A stretch of DNA of 59,957 bases, taken from positions 1 through 59,957 of the forward strand of contig CAVFNL010000032.1 in NCBI GenBank assembly GCA_963623875.1, given 5' to 3'. The DNA comes from UBA3206 sp963623875. Lineage in GTDB: Bacteria > Bacillota_I > Bacilli_A > Acholeplasmatales > Anaeroplasmataceae. The notes below the pieces were generated by a model. The model had not been told where the DNA came from, ran no database searches, and saw only the letters and a program-made list of their open reading frames with translations. A program made the position numbers and the translations under genes. This document shows positions 52,113-59,957 of the stretch, in pieces. Numbering within the stretch: position 1 is the first letter of the stretch; each line of letters opens with the position of its first letter.

Positions 52113-53963
52113 TTAGTCTCTTTCTATGTCAGAAGGCATTCTATAATCTCCCCTTGGATTTAAGGAAATATCAAGTATTTTTGGTCCATCTGGCAATGCT
52201 TGACGTTTAAATTGTTGAGTAATAAATCTCTTAAAGAATTTAATAGTATAGGCTTTTGCATCCTCTTTTGTGATATCAAAAGCTTGTCTTAATAAATATA
52301 TAATTCTTTCTTTATCATCACCACATGATAAATATCTATATAAAATAAAATCATTAATTTCATATTTACCAACGCTATCTTCTGTATGTTGATTTTCATC
52401 TGTAAGTTCAGGTGATATAGGCGTATTTACAATATCCATCAAAGTAGATTCTAGATATTTAAAATCATATTGTGCATGCATACGAACCATAAATCTTACA
52501 AGAGTTTTAGGAATTCCTGCATTTATTCCATACATACTCATTTGATCTCCGTTATATGTACACCAACCAAGAGCAAGTTCACTCATATCCCCCGTACCAA
52601 GAACAAAACCACTATATTTATTAGCTAAATCCATTAAAATCAATGTTCTATATCTAGCTTGAGCATTTTCATATGTAACATCATGAATATTTTTATCATG
52701 GCCGATTAATTCAAAATGGCTTAATACATCTTTTGAAATAGGCATAGTAAGTACAGTAATACCTAATGATTCCATCATTATACTCGCATTTGATTTAGTT
52801 CTCAAAGACGTTCCAAATCCTGGCATAGTTACAGCTATAATATTTTTTTTGTCATAACCTAAAATATTAAAAGCATTAACCGCAACTAATAATGCAAGCG
52901 TACTATCAAGTCCACCTGATACACCAATTACCACAGATTTAGCATGAGATGATAAAACACGTTTAACAAGAGCATATTCTTGCAAAGATTTAATTTTATT
53001 ATATGCATTATAACTATCCCTTGGAATAAATGGTTCACTACATATTTCATCTTCAAAAATATATGAAGTTTCTTCTAGTTCAAAACAAGCATCTACATGC
53101 TTAAAATCTATATGAATATTATCGTGGAAATTAGTATTAGATCTACGTTTATAATTAATGCTTTTTATATCAATATCTCCATATATTAATTCACTATTTA
53201 GACTAAAATTTTCACACTCTGTAATAATTTCTCCACAAGATGCGATTATATCATGTCCTGAAAAAACAGTATCTGCACTTGATTCATATACGCCTGATGA
53301 TGCATATACGTATGCCCCACAATTTTTTCTTGAAGATTCAATTACAGAAGCTCTTCTTATCAAATCCTTACCAAGTGTTTCATTTGATGCACTAAGGTTT
53401 AATATCATATTACATCCATTTAGAGCTAAAATATTACCTGGTGATATAGTAGACCACATATCTTCACAAATTTCAACGCCTATATGTAAGTCGTTTTTAT
53501 AATCATGAAAAATAATATTTCCAAACGGATATTCTTTATCAAATATTCTAATTGTTTCACTATTTTTATTATATGCAGGTTTAAACCATCTTTTTTCTTG
53601 AAATTCATGTGCAGAAGGAAGAGATCTTTTAGGCACAACACCTAAAATTTGATTTCTAAATATTACAACAGCTGAATTATATAATGAACCCTCATTTAAT
53701 AAAGGAAGTCCTAATACAGTAAGACCTTCGAATTTGTTGTTTTCTAAGAAATATTTTAATGACTCTAATGCTTCATCTAAAAGGCTAGATGAATAAAACA
53801 AATCTTGACAAGTGTAACCTGTAATACAAAGTTCAGGAAATACTACTACTGATGCAATATTGTTATCTAACATTTTTAATATTTCTTTTATATTAAATTT
53901 AGGATTTCCTACTTTTAGAATTGGTGTTGCACAACAAACTTTAATGAAACCATTATGTATCAT
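52113..53963 (-). CDS. nadE: Glutamine-hydrolysing NAD+ synthetase
   Basis: NadE amidates nicotinic acid adenine dinucleotide to NAD. The 616 residues combine a nitrilase-type glutaminase (about 1-290, Glu in FPELCITGYTC, Lys in VPKRSLPSAHEF, nucleophile Cys near 164 in GVEICEDMW) with an ATP-pyrophosphatase synthetase domain (about 320-616, SGGLDST near 348, GTGDMSELALGWCTYNGD). Length is normal for the two-domain form. It starts four bases after nadD, so two consecutive steps of the pathway are co-expressed. Confidence 0.97.
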   Translation of the reverse strand: MIHNGFIKVCCATPILKVGNPKFNIKEILKMLDNNIASVVVFPELCITGYTCQDLFYSSSLLDEALESLKYFLENNKFEGLTVLGLPLLNEGSLYNSAVVIFRNQILGVVPKRSLPSAHEFQEKRWFKPAYNKNSETIRIFDKEYPFGNIIFHDYKNDLHIGVEICEDMWSTISPGNILALNGCNMILNLSASNETLGKDLIRRASVIESSRKNCGAYVYASSGVYESSADTVFSGHDIIASCGEIITECENFSLNSELIYGDIDIKSINYKRRSNTNFHDNIHIDFKHVDACFELEETSYIFEDEICSEPFIPRDSYNAYNKIKSLQEYALVKRVLSSHAKSVVIGVSGGLDSTLALLVAVNAFNILGYDKKNIIAVTMPGFGTSLRTKSNASIMMESLGITVLTMPISKDVLSHFELIGHDKNIHDVTYENAQARYRTLILMDLANKYSGFVLGTGDMSELALGWCTYNGDQMSMYGINAGIPKTLVRFMVRMHAQYDFKYLESTLMDIVNTPISPELTDENQHTEDSVGKYEINDFILYRYLSCGDDKERIIYLLRQAFDITKEDAKAYTIKFFKRFITQQFKRQALPDGPKILDISLNPRGDYRMPSDIERD

Positions 53964-53967
53964 ATTT

Positions 53968-54516
53968 TTACTCCTTATATAAATTGTTTTTTAGAATATA
54001 ATCATAAACTTTCGTATTTAACATATCCCTATATTTTAAAATATTATTTCTTATCTTAGATGATGAAACATCAAAATCTAGTGAAATAAATTTAAATTTT
54101 TCCCTATATTCATACAAATTATCATTAATATATTTAATTACATCTAATGAATTTCTTGTAATAATTATAAAATGATATTTATTTATAAGTTCTTGATAAT
54201 TTATCCATGATTTAATCTCAATCAAATTATCAGCGCCCATTACAAAATAAAGGTCACTATATTTTTTTGATAGTGTATCTAGGGTATTTATAGTACCTTT
54301 ATATTCACTTGTGTTTTCAACATCTGATATTATATGAGAAAATACAAGTTCTAACATTTCTTTTCTTATTGAAAAAGGAATTAAATCTTTTTTATTATAA
54401 CAATTTCCTGTAGGAACTATTATTATATTTTCAGGTCTAAATTCTTCAAGTTTTTTCACGATTGCTTCATGAGCAATTGTAGGCGGATTAAATGATCCCC
54501 CATATACAATATTCAT
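53968..54516 (-). CDS. nadD: Nicotinate-nucleotide adenylyltransferase
   Basis: NadD adenylates nicotinic acid mononucleotide. In 182 residues the nucleotidyltransferase motifs are GGSFNPPTIAHEAI (6-19, a variant of the T/HxGH motif), FVMGADNL and, near the C-terminus, FDVSSSKIRN in place of ISSTxIR. Length is slightly short of the usual 190-215. It is 11 bases after the DUF2188 gene and directly ahead of nadE. The common downstream yqeK gene is absent. Confidence 0.95.
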   Translation of the reverse strand: MNIVYGGSFNPPTIAHEAIVKKLEEFRPENIIIVPTGNCYNKKDLIPFSIRKEMLELVFSHIISDVENTSEYKGTINTLDTLSKKYSDLYFVMGADNLIEIKSWINYQELINKYHFIIITRNSLDVIKYINDNLYEYREKFKFISLDFDVSSSKIRNNILKYRDMLNTKVYDYILKNNLYKE

Positions 54517-54527
54517 AATATCACCTT

Positions 54528-54833
54528 TTAAAAAGATCTAATTTTACCATTTAATCCATGAAGTTTGACGGCTGTTTCTTTATCTTTTCTTAAACTTAAA
54601 GCGTAATCAAGAGCTTCTTGTTGTGTTTTAAATATTTTTATTACTTTATTAGAACCTTCAATAAAAACCTTCCATTCACGTCCTGTTTTATCATCTTCAC
54701 GTTTAGAGACATGATATACGATTTTTTTTGCGGTTTTTGCTTTAGCATCTTCCTTTTCAACTAAAGCTTTTGGCTTAGATGCGTTAATTGTTACCTCTTT
54801 CTTTTCTACTTTTTCTTCTTTTTTAGTTGCCAT
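54528..54833 (-). CDS. DUF2188 domain protein
   Basis: The N-terminal 40 residues are a Lys- and Ala-rich extension (EEKVEKKEVTINASKPKALV). Residues 35-101 match DUF2188 (YHVSKREDD, REWKVFIEGSNKVIKIFKTQ, EALDYALSL, KLHGLNGKIRSF), a small fold used in many bacteria with no settled role. It is soluble. It lies 16 bases after the DegV gene and may simply be co-transcribed. Confidence 0.85.
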   Translation of the reverse strand: MATKKEEKVEKKEVTINASKPKALVEKEDAKAKTAKKIVYHVSKREDDKTGREWKVFIEGSNKVIKIFKTQQEALDYALSLRKDKETAVKLHGLNGKIRSF

Positions 54834-54849
54834 AAAATTTATCCTCCTA

Positions 54850-55704
54850 TTATTTCTTAACTATATATAATATACCAATAGTACCAGGCCCACAATGAGA
54901 TGCTATTGTAGAACCAGCATTTGTTATGAATATATTTTTAAAATTATATGTTTTTAATATTTCTTCTTTTAAAAATAGAGCTTCGCTATCCGCTTTAGTA
55001 TGTGTGATAAAAACATTCTCTAAATCTAGATTATCCTTATCACGTTCAAGAAATCTTAATAATGCTTGAAGTCCTTTGATTTTTTTACCATGAGGTTTTT
55101 CAGCCACAACCATTTTACCATCACGAACGGTAATAAGAGGCTTTATTTTAAGCATCGTACCAAAAATGCGAGCCATTGAAGAACATCTTCCACCTTTATA
55201 AAGGTAATCAAATCTATCAATTATAAATTGACTTCTAACTTCTGGAATTATTTTTTGTAATTCTTCTTTTATTTCAATCAAACTCTTACCTTCATTAATA
55301 AGATTACATGCTTTTAGTATAACAAGTCCAACTCCTGAAGATAAATTAAGGCTATCTACAGAAAGTATTTTGTCTCCAAGGCCTAATTCATTTATCGCAA
55401 CTAATGAATTAGAGTAAGAAGATGAAAGTTTACTACTTATTCCTGTATAAAAAATATCATATCCCTCATCTGTCCATTTTTTAAAAACCTCTACAAAATC
55501 TGAAACAGGTATAGCCGCAGTCTTTGGTAATATGTTATCTTGTTCAACATAATTATATAATTCATCAGTTGTAATTTCTTTTAAATCTTTATATGATTGA
55601 TTATTAATATTTATGTATAAAGATACTATTTCAATATTATATTTATCAATTAAATACTCTGATAAATCGCATGTCGAATCAGCTATTACTTTTATAGGTC
55701 TCAT
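54850..55704 (-). CDS. DegV family fatty-acid-binding protein
   Basis: The 284-residue protein has the DegV two-domain pattern: IADSTCDLSEYL (7-18), TAAIPVSDFVEVF, the fatty-acid pocket segment GISSKLSSSYSNS, DSLNLSSGVGL, DYLYKGGRCSS and the C-terminal GPGTIGILY. DegV proteins bind fatty acids, and some (FakB) deliver them to a FakA kinase. No fakA is in the window. Its start shares one base with the DUF815 stop. Confidence 0.92.
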   Translation of the reverse strand: MRPIKVIADSTCDLSEYLIDKYNIEIVSLYININNQSYKDLKEITTDELYNYVEQDNILPKTAAIPVSDFVEVFKKWTDEGYDIFYTGISSKLSSSYSNSLVAINELGLGDKILSVDSLNLSSGVGLVILKACNLINEGKSLIEIKEELQKIIPEVRSQFIIDRFDYLYKGGRCSSMARIFGTMLKIKPLITVRDGKMVVAEKPHGKKIKGLQALLRFLERDKDNLDLENVFITHTKADSEALFLKEEILKTYNFKNIFITNAGSTIASHCGPGTIGILYIVKK

Positions 55705-56897
55705 TAAATTTCACCACCCGTTGATATAAATTTTATAAATTGTTCTGCAGTTCTTCCAGATAGATTACCATATCTTATTTCCCATTGATTTGCTTTTTGT
55801 AATAAAACATCTTCTTTTTCATCAATATTATATTTTCTAGCTAATTCAAGGACCATATTTTTAAATTCCATATTATTAAGCGAAGAATAAAATATTTGAA
55901 GTCCAAATCTATTGGATAGTGATAATTTTTCAGCTTCTGTTTCTTTTCTATGTAAATCGTTACCTAAATTATCGCTTGTCGTTTCAGATATAATATGACG
56001 TCTATTTGAAGTTGCATAAACGAGCACATTTGCAGGCTTTGCTTCAAGTCCACCCTCAATTATTGATTTTAGTTGTTTATATTCTATTTCATTTTCTTCA
56101 AATGATAAATCATCCATATAAATAATAAATTTATAATGACGCTTTTTAAAAGTCGCAATTAGATTTGCGACATCATTCATTTGATGTTTATATACCTCAA
56201 TCATTCTAAGCCCTTGTGTAAAGAATTTATTTAAAACTGCTTTGATTGAAGTTGATTTTCCAGTTCCAGCATCGCCATATAATAAAACATTGTTTGATGG
56301 AAGTCCATCACAAAATGATTTAGTATTATCTATTAGTTTCTTTTTTTGCCAATCATATCCAATAATGTCATCAAAAGATACCCTTAAAACATTTTTAACA
56401 GGTATTAATTCTCCATCATCTGATATTCTAAAAGCTTTATGGAAAGCAAATTCACCTACACCATAATTTTTATAATAAGAGATGGTTGTATTATAAAATT
56501 CATCTACATTTTTTGCGTTATTTAATTTATCACAAAATTCATTTACAACACTTTGAACTTCAGTATCATAATACTCTTCTTCGTGTCTTATGATATCAAA
56601 GTTTAAAACATTTTCGCTAAACAATACATCATTATAAGAATCATTAAATAAATTATAGAATTCCATAAAATCTAATAAGATTATTTTATGATTTCCAAGC
56701 ATTTCACCTTTGTTCTCACAAGAAATTGAGAAAGGATTTTCATTGTATAAAAGCATATATGCAATATATTTTTGTACAATATTTCCTGTATAATGATGTC
56801 TTAATGCAAAATCTATAAGTAATGATATCATATTATCATTTTTTTCTTTTATAGAATCATAAATTTCTTTATATATTATATTATTAAAAACGTACAT
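55704..56897 (-). CDS. DUF815 family AAA+ ATPase
   Basis: The 397 residues have a variable helical N-terminus (about 1-170) and a P-loop ATPase of the DUF815 type: DIIGYDWQKKKLIDNTKSF, Walker A GDAGTGKST (207-215), Walker B FIIYMDDLSFEENE, YATSNRRHII (sensor 1) and LSNRFGLQIFYSSL. These soluble ATPases are widespread and of unclear function. It starts 11 bases after the WYL regulator, so the two may be linked in function. Confidence 0.9.
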   Translation of the reverse strand: MYVFNNIIYKEIYDSIKEKNDNMISLLIDFALRHHYTGNIVQKYIAYMLLYNENPFSISCENKGEMLGNHKIILLDFMEFYNLFNDSYNDVLFSENVLNFDIIRHEEEYYDTEVQSVVNEFCDKLNNAKNVDEFYNTTISYYKNYGVGEFAFHKAFRISDDGELIPVKNVLRVSFDDIIGYDWQKKKLIDNTKSFCDGLPSNNVLLYGDAGTGKSTSIKAVLNKFFTQGLRMIEVYKHQMNDVANLIATFKKRHYKFIIYMDDLSFEENEIEYKQLKSIIEGGLEAKPANVLVYATSNRRHIISETTSDNLGNDLHRKETEAEKLSLSNRFGLQIFYSSLNNMEFKNMVLELARKYNIDEKEDVLLQKANQWEIRYGNLSGRTAEQFIKFISTGGEI

Positions 56898-56908
56898 AAT
56901 AAACCTCT

Positions 56909-57889
56909 TTATTTATATAAATTTAATACAGTATTTAGGTAATCCACAAATTCAGTTTTTACATCTTCTGTAAGAATTTTAATTTTATCTTTAAATGTAA
57001 AAATCCATGAAAAAAATGCTTGTGAAATTGGCGCTTTACAAAAGAATTTCGCATTACCATTAGGCAACTTTTCAAGTTTGAATTTTCCTTCACCAAATTT
57101 ATCATACATAGAATCTACAATATCTGGAGTAATTTCAAGTTCAATATTCTTTTCAGTACCATTCCACATTTGAAAGTTTGATTTAATGTATTCTTGTGAA
57201 TTATATTTATGTTTAATAGCAGGTTCTTCTTCTAAAATCTTAACATCTCTCATTCTATCTATTCTTATGTTATAGAATAAAACATTTTGATTCTTATCCC
57301 CTGCCATTACTGCATAATAATAATTATCATTATATATTAAATCTACAGCAGTAAATTTATGTGTGACAACGACCTCGTTATGATCTAAATCATGTTTTAT
57401 GTATAAATATGATATCTGTTTTTTTCTTCTAATCGAATCAATTATTACATAAATCGAATTTAAAACATCTGGATTGTTATGTTTAAGTGGATTTTTGATT
57501 GAAATATTCTTTTTTATTTCGGATGCAATATGATGCGATGTTTGTTCATATAATTTATTTATTAATTCTAAAGTTGTTTTAGGATCAATAAATCCTGAAG
57601 ACACTATAGCAGATACAATCACTTGAATTTCAGCTAAATCAAATTTACGATCATTACAATAGTACCAATTTTGTGATTTTTTTATGCAAACAACCATCAT
57701 ATAATGCTCGTTTATAGCATCTATATCAGAATATATAGTTTTTCTATCTGCAGAAATCCCTTCACTATTTAAAAAATCTATTATCATCGCAACTGAAACC
57801 GGATGATCTTCATCTGATTCTGATATTAGATATTCAATTATTTTTACTATTCTAATTTTATTCTTATTCGAATCCATATTACACACCAC
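56909..57889 (-). CDS. WYL-domain transcriptional regulator
   Basis: The 326-residue protein has an N-terminal winged helix (about 8-70: VKIIEYLISE, VAMIIDFLNSEG, DRKTIYSDIDAI), a WYL domain (about 150-235, with ISYLYIKHD and YYYAVMAGDKN and NIRIDRM) and a WCX C-terminal extension. WYL regulators sense nucleic-acid or nucleotide ligands in some systems. The methionine at residue 5 (MDSNKNK) may be the true start. It begins the run of genes down to recD2. Confidence 0.9.
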   Translation of the reverse strand: MVCNMDSNKNKIRIVKIIEYLISESDEDHPVSVAMIIDFLNSEGISADRKTIYSDIDAINEHYMMVVCIKKSQNWYYCNDRKFDLAEIQVIVSAIVSSGFIDPKTTLELINKLYEQTSHHIASEIKKNISIKNPLKHNNPDVLNSIYVIIDSIRRKKQISYLYIKHDLDHNEVVVTHKFTAVDLIYNDNYYYAVMAGDKNQNVLFYNIRIDRMRDVKILEEEPAIKHKYNSQEYIKSNFQMWNGTEKNIELEITPDIVDSMYDKFGEGKFKLEKLPNGNAKFFCKAPISQAFFSWIFTFKDKIKILTEDVKTEFVDYLNTVLNLYK

Positions 57890-57914
57890 TATAATTATAC
57901 ATTATTTTGGTGTA

Positions 57915-57940
57915 GAAAAAAAGGGACACGATGTCCCAAT
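57915..57940 (-). terminator. Intrinsic terminator after ilvE
   Basis: GGGACA (57923-57928), loop CGA or so, TGTCCC (57932-57937); on the minus strand the hairpin is followed by seven T. It closes the ilvE transcript ahead of the WYL gene. Confidence 0.85.
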
Positions 57941-57948
57941 TTTAATTT

Positions 57949-59031
57949 TTATTTAACTTCTAATGTCCATCCAAATTCATCTTTGATACGTCCCCATTGA
58001 ATTCCAGTTAATGTATCAAAAAGCATTTGAGAAACAGGACCTATTTCTTGGTTATCAAAGAATACTTTATCTTTATATGCAAGTACTCCTATTGGTGAAA
58101 TTACAGCTGCAGTACCTGTTCCGAAAGCTTCTTCAAGTTTCCCATCTTTTGCGGCATTTAATAAATCGTCAATAGTAAGTCTTTCCTCTTCAGTATCATG
58201 AACTTTATATCCTTTAGATCTTAAAAGTTTAATCATAGAATCACGTGTGACACCTGGAAGTATTGAACCCTTACCAAGTTCTGCAGGAGCTGTGTATATT
58301 TCACCATCAATCTTAAACATAACATTCATTGTACCAACTTCTTCAATGTACTTTTTGTGAACTCCATCAAGCCATAGTACTTGTGAGTATCCTTTTGCTT
58401 CAGCTTCAATTTGTGCAAGTATTGAAGATGCATAGTTTCCACCACATTTAGTAAATCCTGTTCCACCTGTAACAGCACGAACCATGTTCTCTTCAACATA
58501 AATCTTAACTGGCTTTAATCCTTCGGGATAATATGAACCAACTGGCGATAAGATTATCATAAATAAATAGTGTTCTGCATCATGAACTCCAAGTTTAGGT
58601 TGGTATGCAAACATAAATGGTCTAATATATAACGATGTATTAGGAGCTGTTGGTACCCAATCTTCTTCAACGTGCACTAGTTCTTTTACAGCTTGAACAA
58701 AATCTTCAACTGGAACTTGTGGCATACAAAGTCTTTCATTTGATGTTTGGAATCTTCTAGCATTCATTTCAGGACGGAATAATAATGTTCTTCCATCTGC
58801 AGTTTTATATGCTTTTAATCCTTCAAATGTTTCTTGTGCATAATGAAGTACAAGACATGCTGGGTCAAATGGAATTGGAGCATATGGAACAATTCTAGGA
58901 TCACAAAATCCTTTTCCCTTATACCAATCCATTACAAACATATGGTCTGTATAATATTTACCAAATCCTAAATTGTTTTGATCTGGTTTTTCTTTAAGCG
59001 TAGTAGCTTTTTCAAATCTAATATTTAGCAT
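57949..59031 (-). CDS. ilvE: Branched-chain amino acid aminotransferase
   Basis: This 360-residue PLP enzyme interconverts Leu, Ile and Val with their keto acids. It is of the eukaryote-like BCAT2 group, longer than the 300-residue enterobacterial IlvE. The PLP lysine is near 195 in GGTGFTKCGGNYASS, with LYIRPFMFA and EEVGTMNVMF as substrate and cofactor loops. It is a single-gene transcript with its own terminator. Its valine-side product 2-ketoisovalerate is the PanB substrate. Confidence 0.96.
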   Translation of the reverse strand: MLNIRFEKATTLKEKPDQNNLGFGKYYTDHMFVMDWYKGKGFCDPRIVPYAPIPFDPACLVLHYAQETFEGLKAYKTADGRTLLFRPEMNARRFQTSNERLCMPQVPVEDFVQAVKELVHVEEDWVPTAPNTSLYIRPFMFAYQPKLGVHDAEHYLFMIILSPVGSYYPEGLKPVKIYVEENMVRAVTGGTGFTKCGGNYASSILAQIEAEAKGYSQVLWLDGVHKKYIEEVGTMNVMFKIDGEIYTAPAELGKGSILPGVTRDSMIKLLRSKGYKVHDTEEERLTIDDLLNAAKDGKLEEAFGTGTAAVISPIGVLAYKDKVFFDNQEIGPVSQMLFDTLTGIQWGRIKDEFGWTLEVK

Positions 59032-59183
59032 TTTATTACCTCACTTTATTTAACTTACATTATTTTAGTACATATTTGTTTATAAAACAAGTATTAACGT
59101 ACTTTAGACTATTAATATTTTGTGATTTTGAAAAAATATAGAATGAAATATTTAAAACTGCATATTATTCACTTCAAATTATT

Positions 59184-59211
59184 TTGTTTTCATAAAAAAA
59201 TATGGTATTAT
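59184..59211 (+). promoter_or_regulatory. Promoter of the small membrane protein
   Basis: A -35 TTGTTT (59184-59189), 16-base spacer and -10 TATTAT (59206-59211) lie just ahead of the ATG at 59229. The divergent ilvE start is about 150 bases away. Confidence 0.5.
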
Positions 59212-59228
59212 ACTTTTGGTGATATTTT

Positions 59229-59576
59229 ATGAAATTCTTTGCATGTGCAGCAATTTTAGTAGGATCCTTTCTTATAGGAGCTTTTACAACATTAATGATT
59301 CAAGAAAAAAATAATAGAAAAAAATATAAACTAGAATTAATATCTTATATTGTTACAGGAATATTAACACTTGTATTTGGTATCTTAATGTTCTTCAAAT
59401 TTACATCATGGTGGAGAATGCTATGTACTGCTATGCTAGTATTAATACTATCATTTTTCTTAATAATTATTACTATTAGTGATAAAAAAGGTAAAAAATA
59501 TATTAAGTACAAAACTAAAGGTCATGGAAAAAACAAACGTATTATCCAACAAGAAGATAAATTTGATGAAAAATAA
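59229..59576 (+). CDS. Small three-helix membrane protein
   Basis: The 115 residues have three membrane helices (about 3-24, 39-58 and 65-84) and a basic C-terminal tail (KKGKKYIKYKTKGHGKNKR) that should be cytosolic. No family is recognised. It is the only clear plus-strand protein gene besides the XRE regulator and is followed closely by tRNA-Arg. Confidence 0.75.
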   Translation: MKFFACAAILVGSFLIGAFTTLMIQEKNNRKKYKLELISYIVTGILTLVFGILMFFKFTSWWRMLCTAMLVLILSFFLIIITISDKKGKKYIKYKTKGHGKNKRIIQQEDKFDEK

Positions 59577-59634
59577 TCAAAAAGTACTTGATTATTTAAG
59601 TTCAATACTATATAATAATAGTCGTTGTTGAACT

Positions 59635-59711
59635 GGTTCGTTAGCTCAGCTGGATAGAGCACACGCCTTCTAAGCGTGTTGTCAAGCGTTCGAATCGCTT
59701 ACGAACCGCCA
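59635..59711 (+). tRNA. tRNA-Arg (anticodon TCT)
   Basis: A full cloverleaf is visible: acceptor GGTTCGT with ACGAACC, D-arm TAGCTCAGCTGGATAGAGCA, anticodon stem CACGC/GCGTG with loop CTTCTAA (anticodon TCT), T-arm AAGCG-TTCGAAT-CGCTT, and an encoded CCA at 59709-59711. It reads AGA (and possibly AGG), the arginine codons favoured in AT-rich genomes. Confidence 0.97.
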
Positions 59712-59722
59712 CTATATAAAAC

Positions 59723-59747
59723 AAAGAGGAAAAAATCCTCTTTTTTT
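59723..59747 (+). terminator. Intrinsic terminator after tRNA-Arg
   Basis: AAAGAGGA (59723-59730) pairs with TCCTCTTT (59736-59743) around five A, followed by T-rich sequence. It ends the tRNA transcript. Confidence 0.85.
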
Positions 59748-59897
59748 GTTTATAAATTTGAAATAAATGTTTTTATTTTATTTCAAAAAAAACTATTAGC
59801 AACTTTAAACGAATCAACTAAACCTACTTTATTACATTCTAGAGTTTTTTAACTTTCATATTCAAAAGTATTATAGTATTAAAAAAACACATCATTA

Positions 59898-59957
59898 TCA
59901 TTTGAAAGTGTCAAGATAAAATAAACCAGTTTGGTCAACTTTTTTTGAACCACTATT
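59898..59957 (-). CDS. Possible C-terminal end of a gene running off the window
   Basis: A minus-strand frame open from the window edge reads KKVDQTGLFYLDTFK and stops with TGA at 59898-59900. Only 19 codons are visible, so it may be chance. The 150 bases between it and the terminator are AT-rich with no other feature I can support. Confidence 0.25.
   Translation of the reverse strand, partial: NSGSKKVDQTGLFYLDTFK

Noticed and set aside
1..59957. Use of genetic code 4 (TGA as Trp), as in many Mollicutes relatives
   Set aside because: Trp is written TGG throughout and several real genes end in TGA (for example the small genes ending at 40459 and 41790). The in-frame TGA in the first 480 bases lies in a clear pseudogene with other stops.
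1..59957. CRISPR arrays
   Set aside because: No regularly spaced short direct repeats are present. The repeated patterns seen are coding repeats in the MBG genes.

Overview
The window is AT-rich, densely packed, and written mostly on the minus strand. Every long gene is complete under the standard code, with TGA as a stop. Gene families and order point to a low-GC Bacillota, probably an uncultured member of the class Bacilli near the Erysipelotrichia or Mollicutes-like gut lineages. Supporting signs are a T-box ahead of alaS, the alaS-ruvX-DUF1292-yrrM order known from Bacillus, LuxS, RecD2, DUF4250 and a WYL regulator. The exact taxon is inference.

Layout. Positions 1-1550 hold a decayed ADP-ribosylglycohydrolase, radC and a broken small ORF. 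Positions 1557-6422 hold a coenzyme A operon in the order panG, panB, panC, panD, coaBC, coaX. Positions 6606-7665 hold kduI followed by a DUF4250 mini-gene. Positions 7715-33126 are one tightly spaced run of ten genes, the most unusual part of the window. Positions 33259-39992 are a methyl-cycle operon (metF, methionine synthase activation protein, metH, luxS), followed by PLP homeostasis and NAD(P)HX repair genes and a zinc-ribbon membrane protein. Positions 40194-44576 are a heavily deleted prophage with no integrase, portal or large terminase. Positions 44585-49500 are the alaS cluster, which ends in a methyltransferase fused to a small alarmone synthetase. Positions 49573-57889 hold an XRE regulator, recD2, nadE, nadD, DUF2188, DegV, a DUF815 ATPase and a WYL regulator. 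The window ends with ilvE, a small membrane protein, tRNA-Arg(UCU) and the edge of another possible reading frame.

The ten-gene run reads, in transcription order: a cytosolic GH3-glycosidase-like pseudoenzyme carried on a transmembrane hairpin; a membrane-anchored McrB-type AAA+ ATPase; a coiled-coil McrC/DUF2357-like protein; a second membrane-anchored AAA+ ATPase whose motor domain is identical at DNA level to the first; two signal-anchored MBG/YDG-repeat proteins (628 and 2789 residues); three multi-domain membrane proteins, one with a BspA-type leucine-rich ectodomain; and a 1393-residue protein with a CvpA-like four-helix N-terminus. It looks like an envelope machine in which cytosolic ATPases act on a membrane complex that displays very large extracellular stalks. 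The function is not known to me, and the machine model is inference.

The metabolic genes connect. IlvE handles branched-chain keto acids. PanB and PanG turn 2-ketoisovalerate into pantoate. PanC and PanD supply pantoate-beta-alanine coupling and beta-alanine, and CoaX and CoaBC carry the product to phosphopantetheine. NadD and NadE make NAD, and NnrE/NnrD repairs damaged NAD(P)H. MetF, MetH with its separate activation protein, and LuxS regenerate methionine and recycle S-ribosylhomocysteine.
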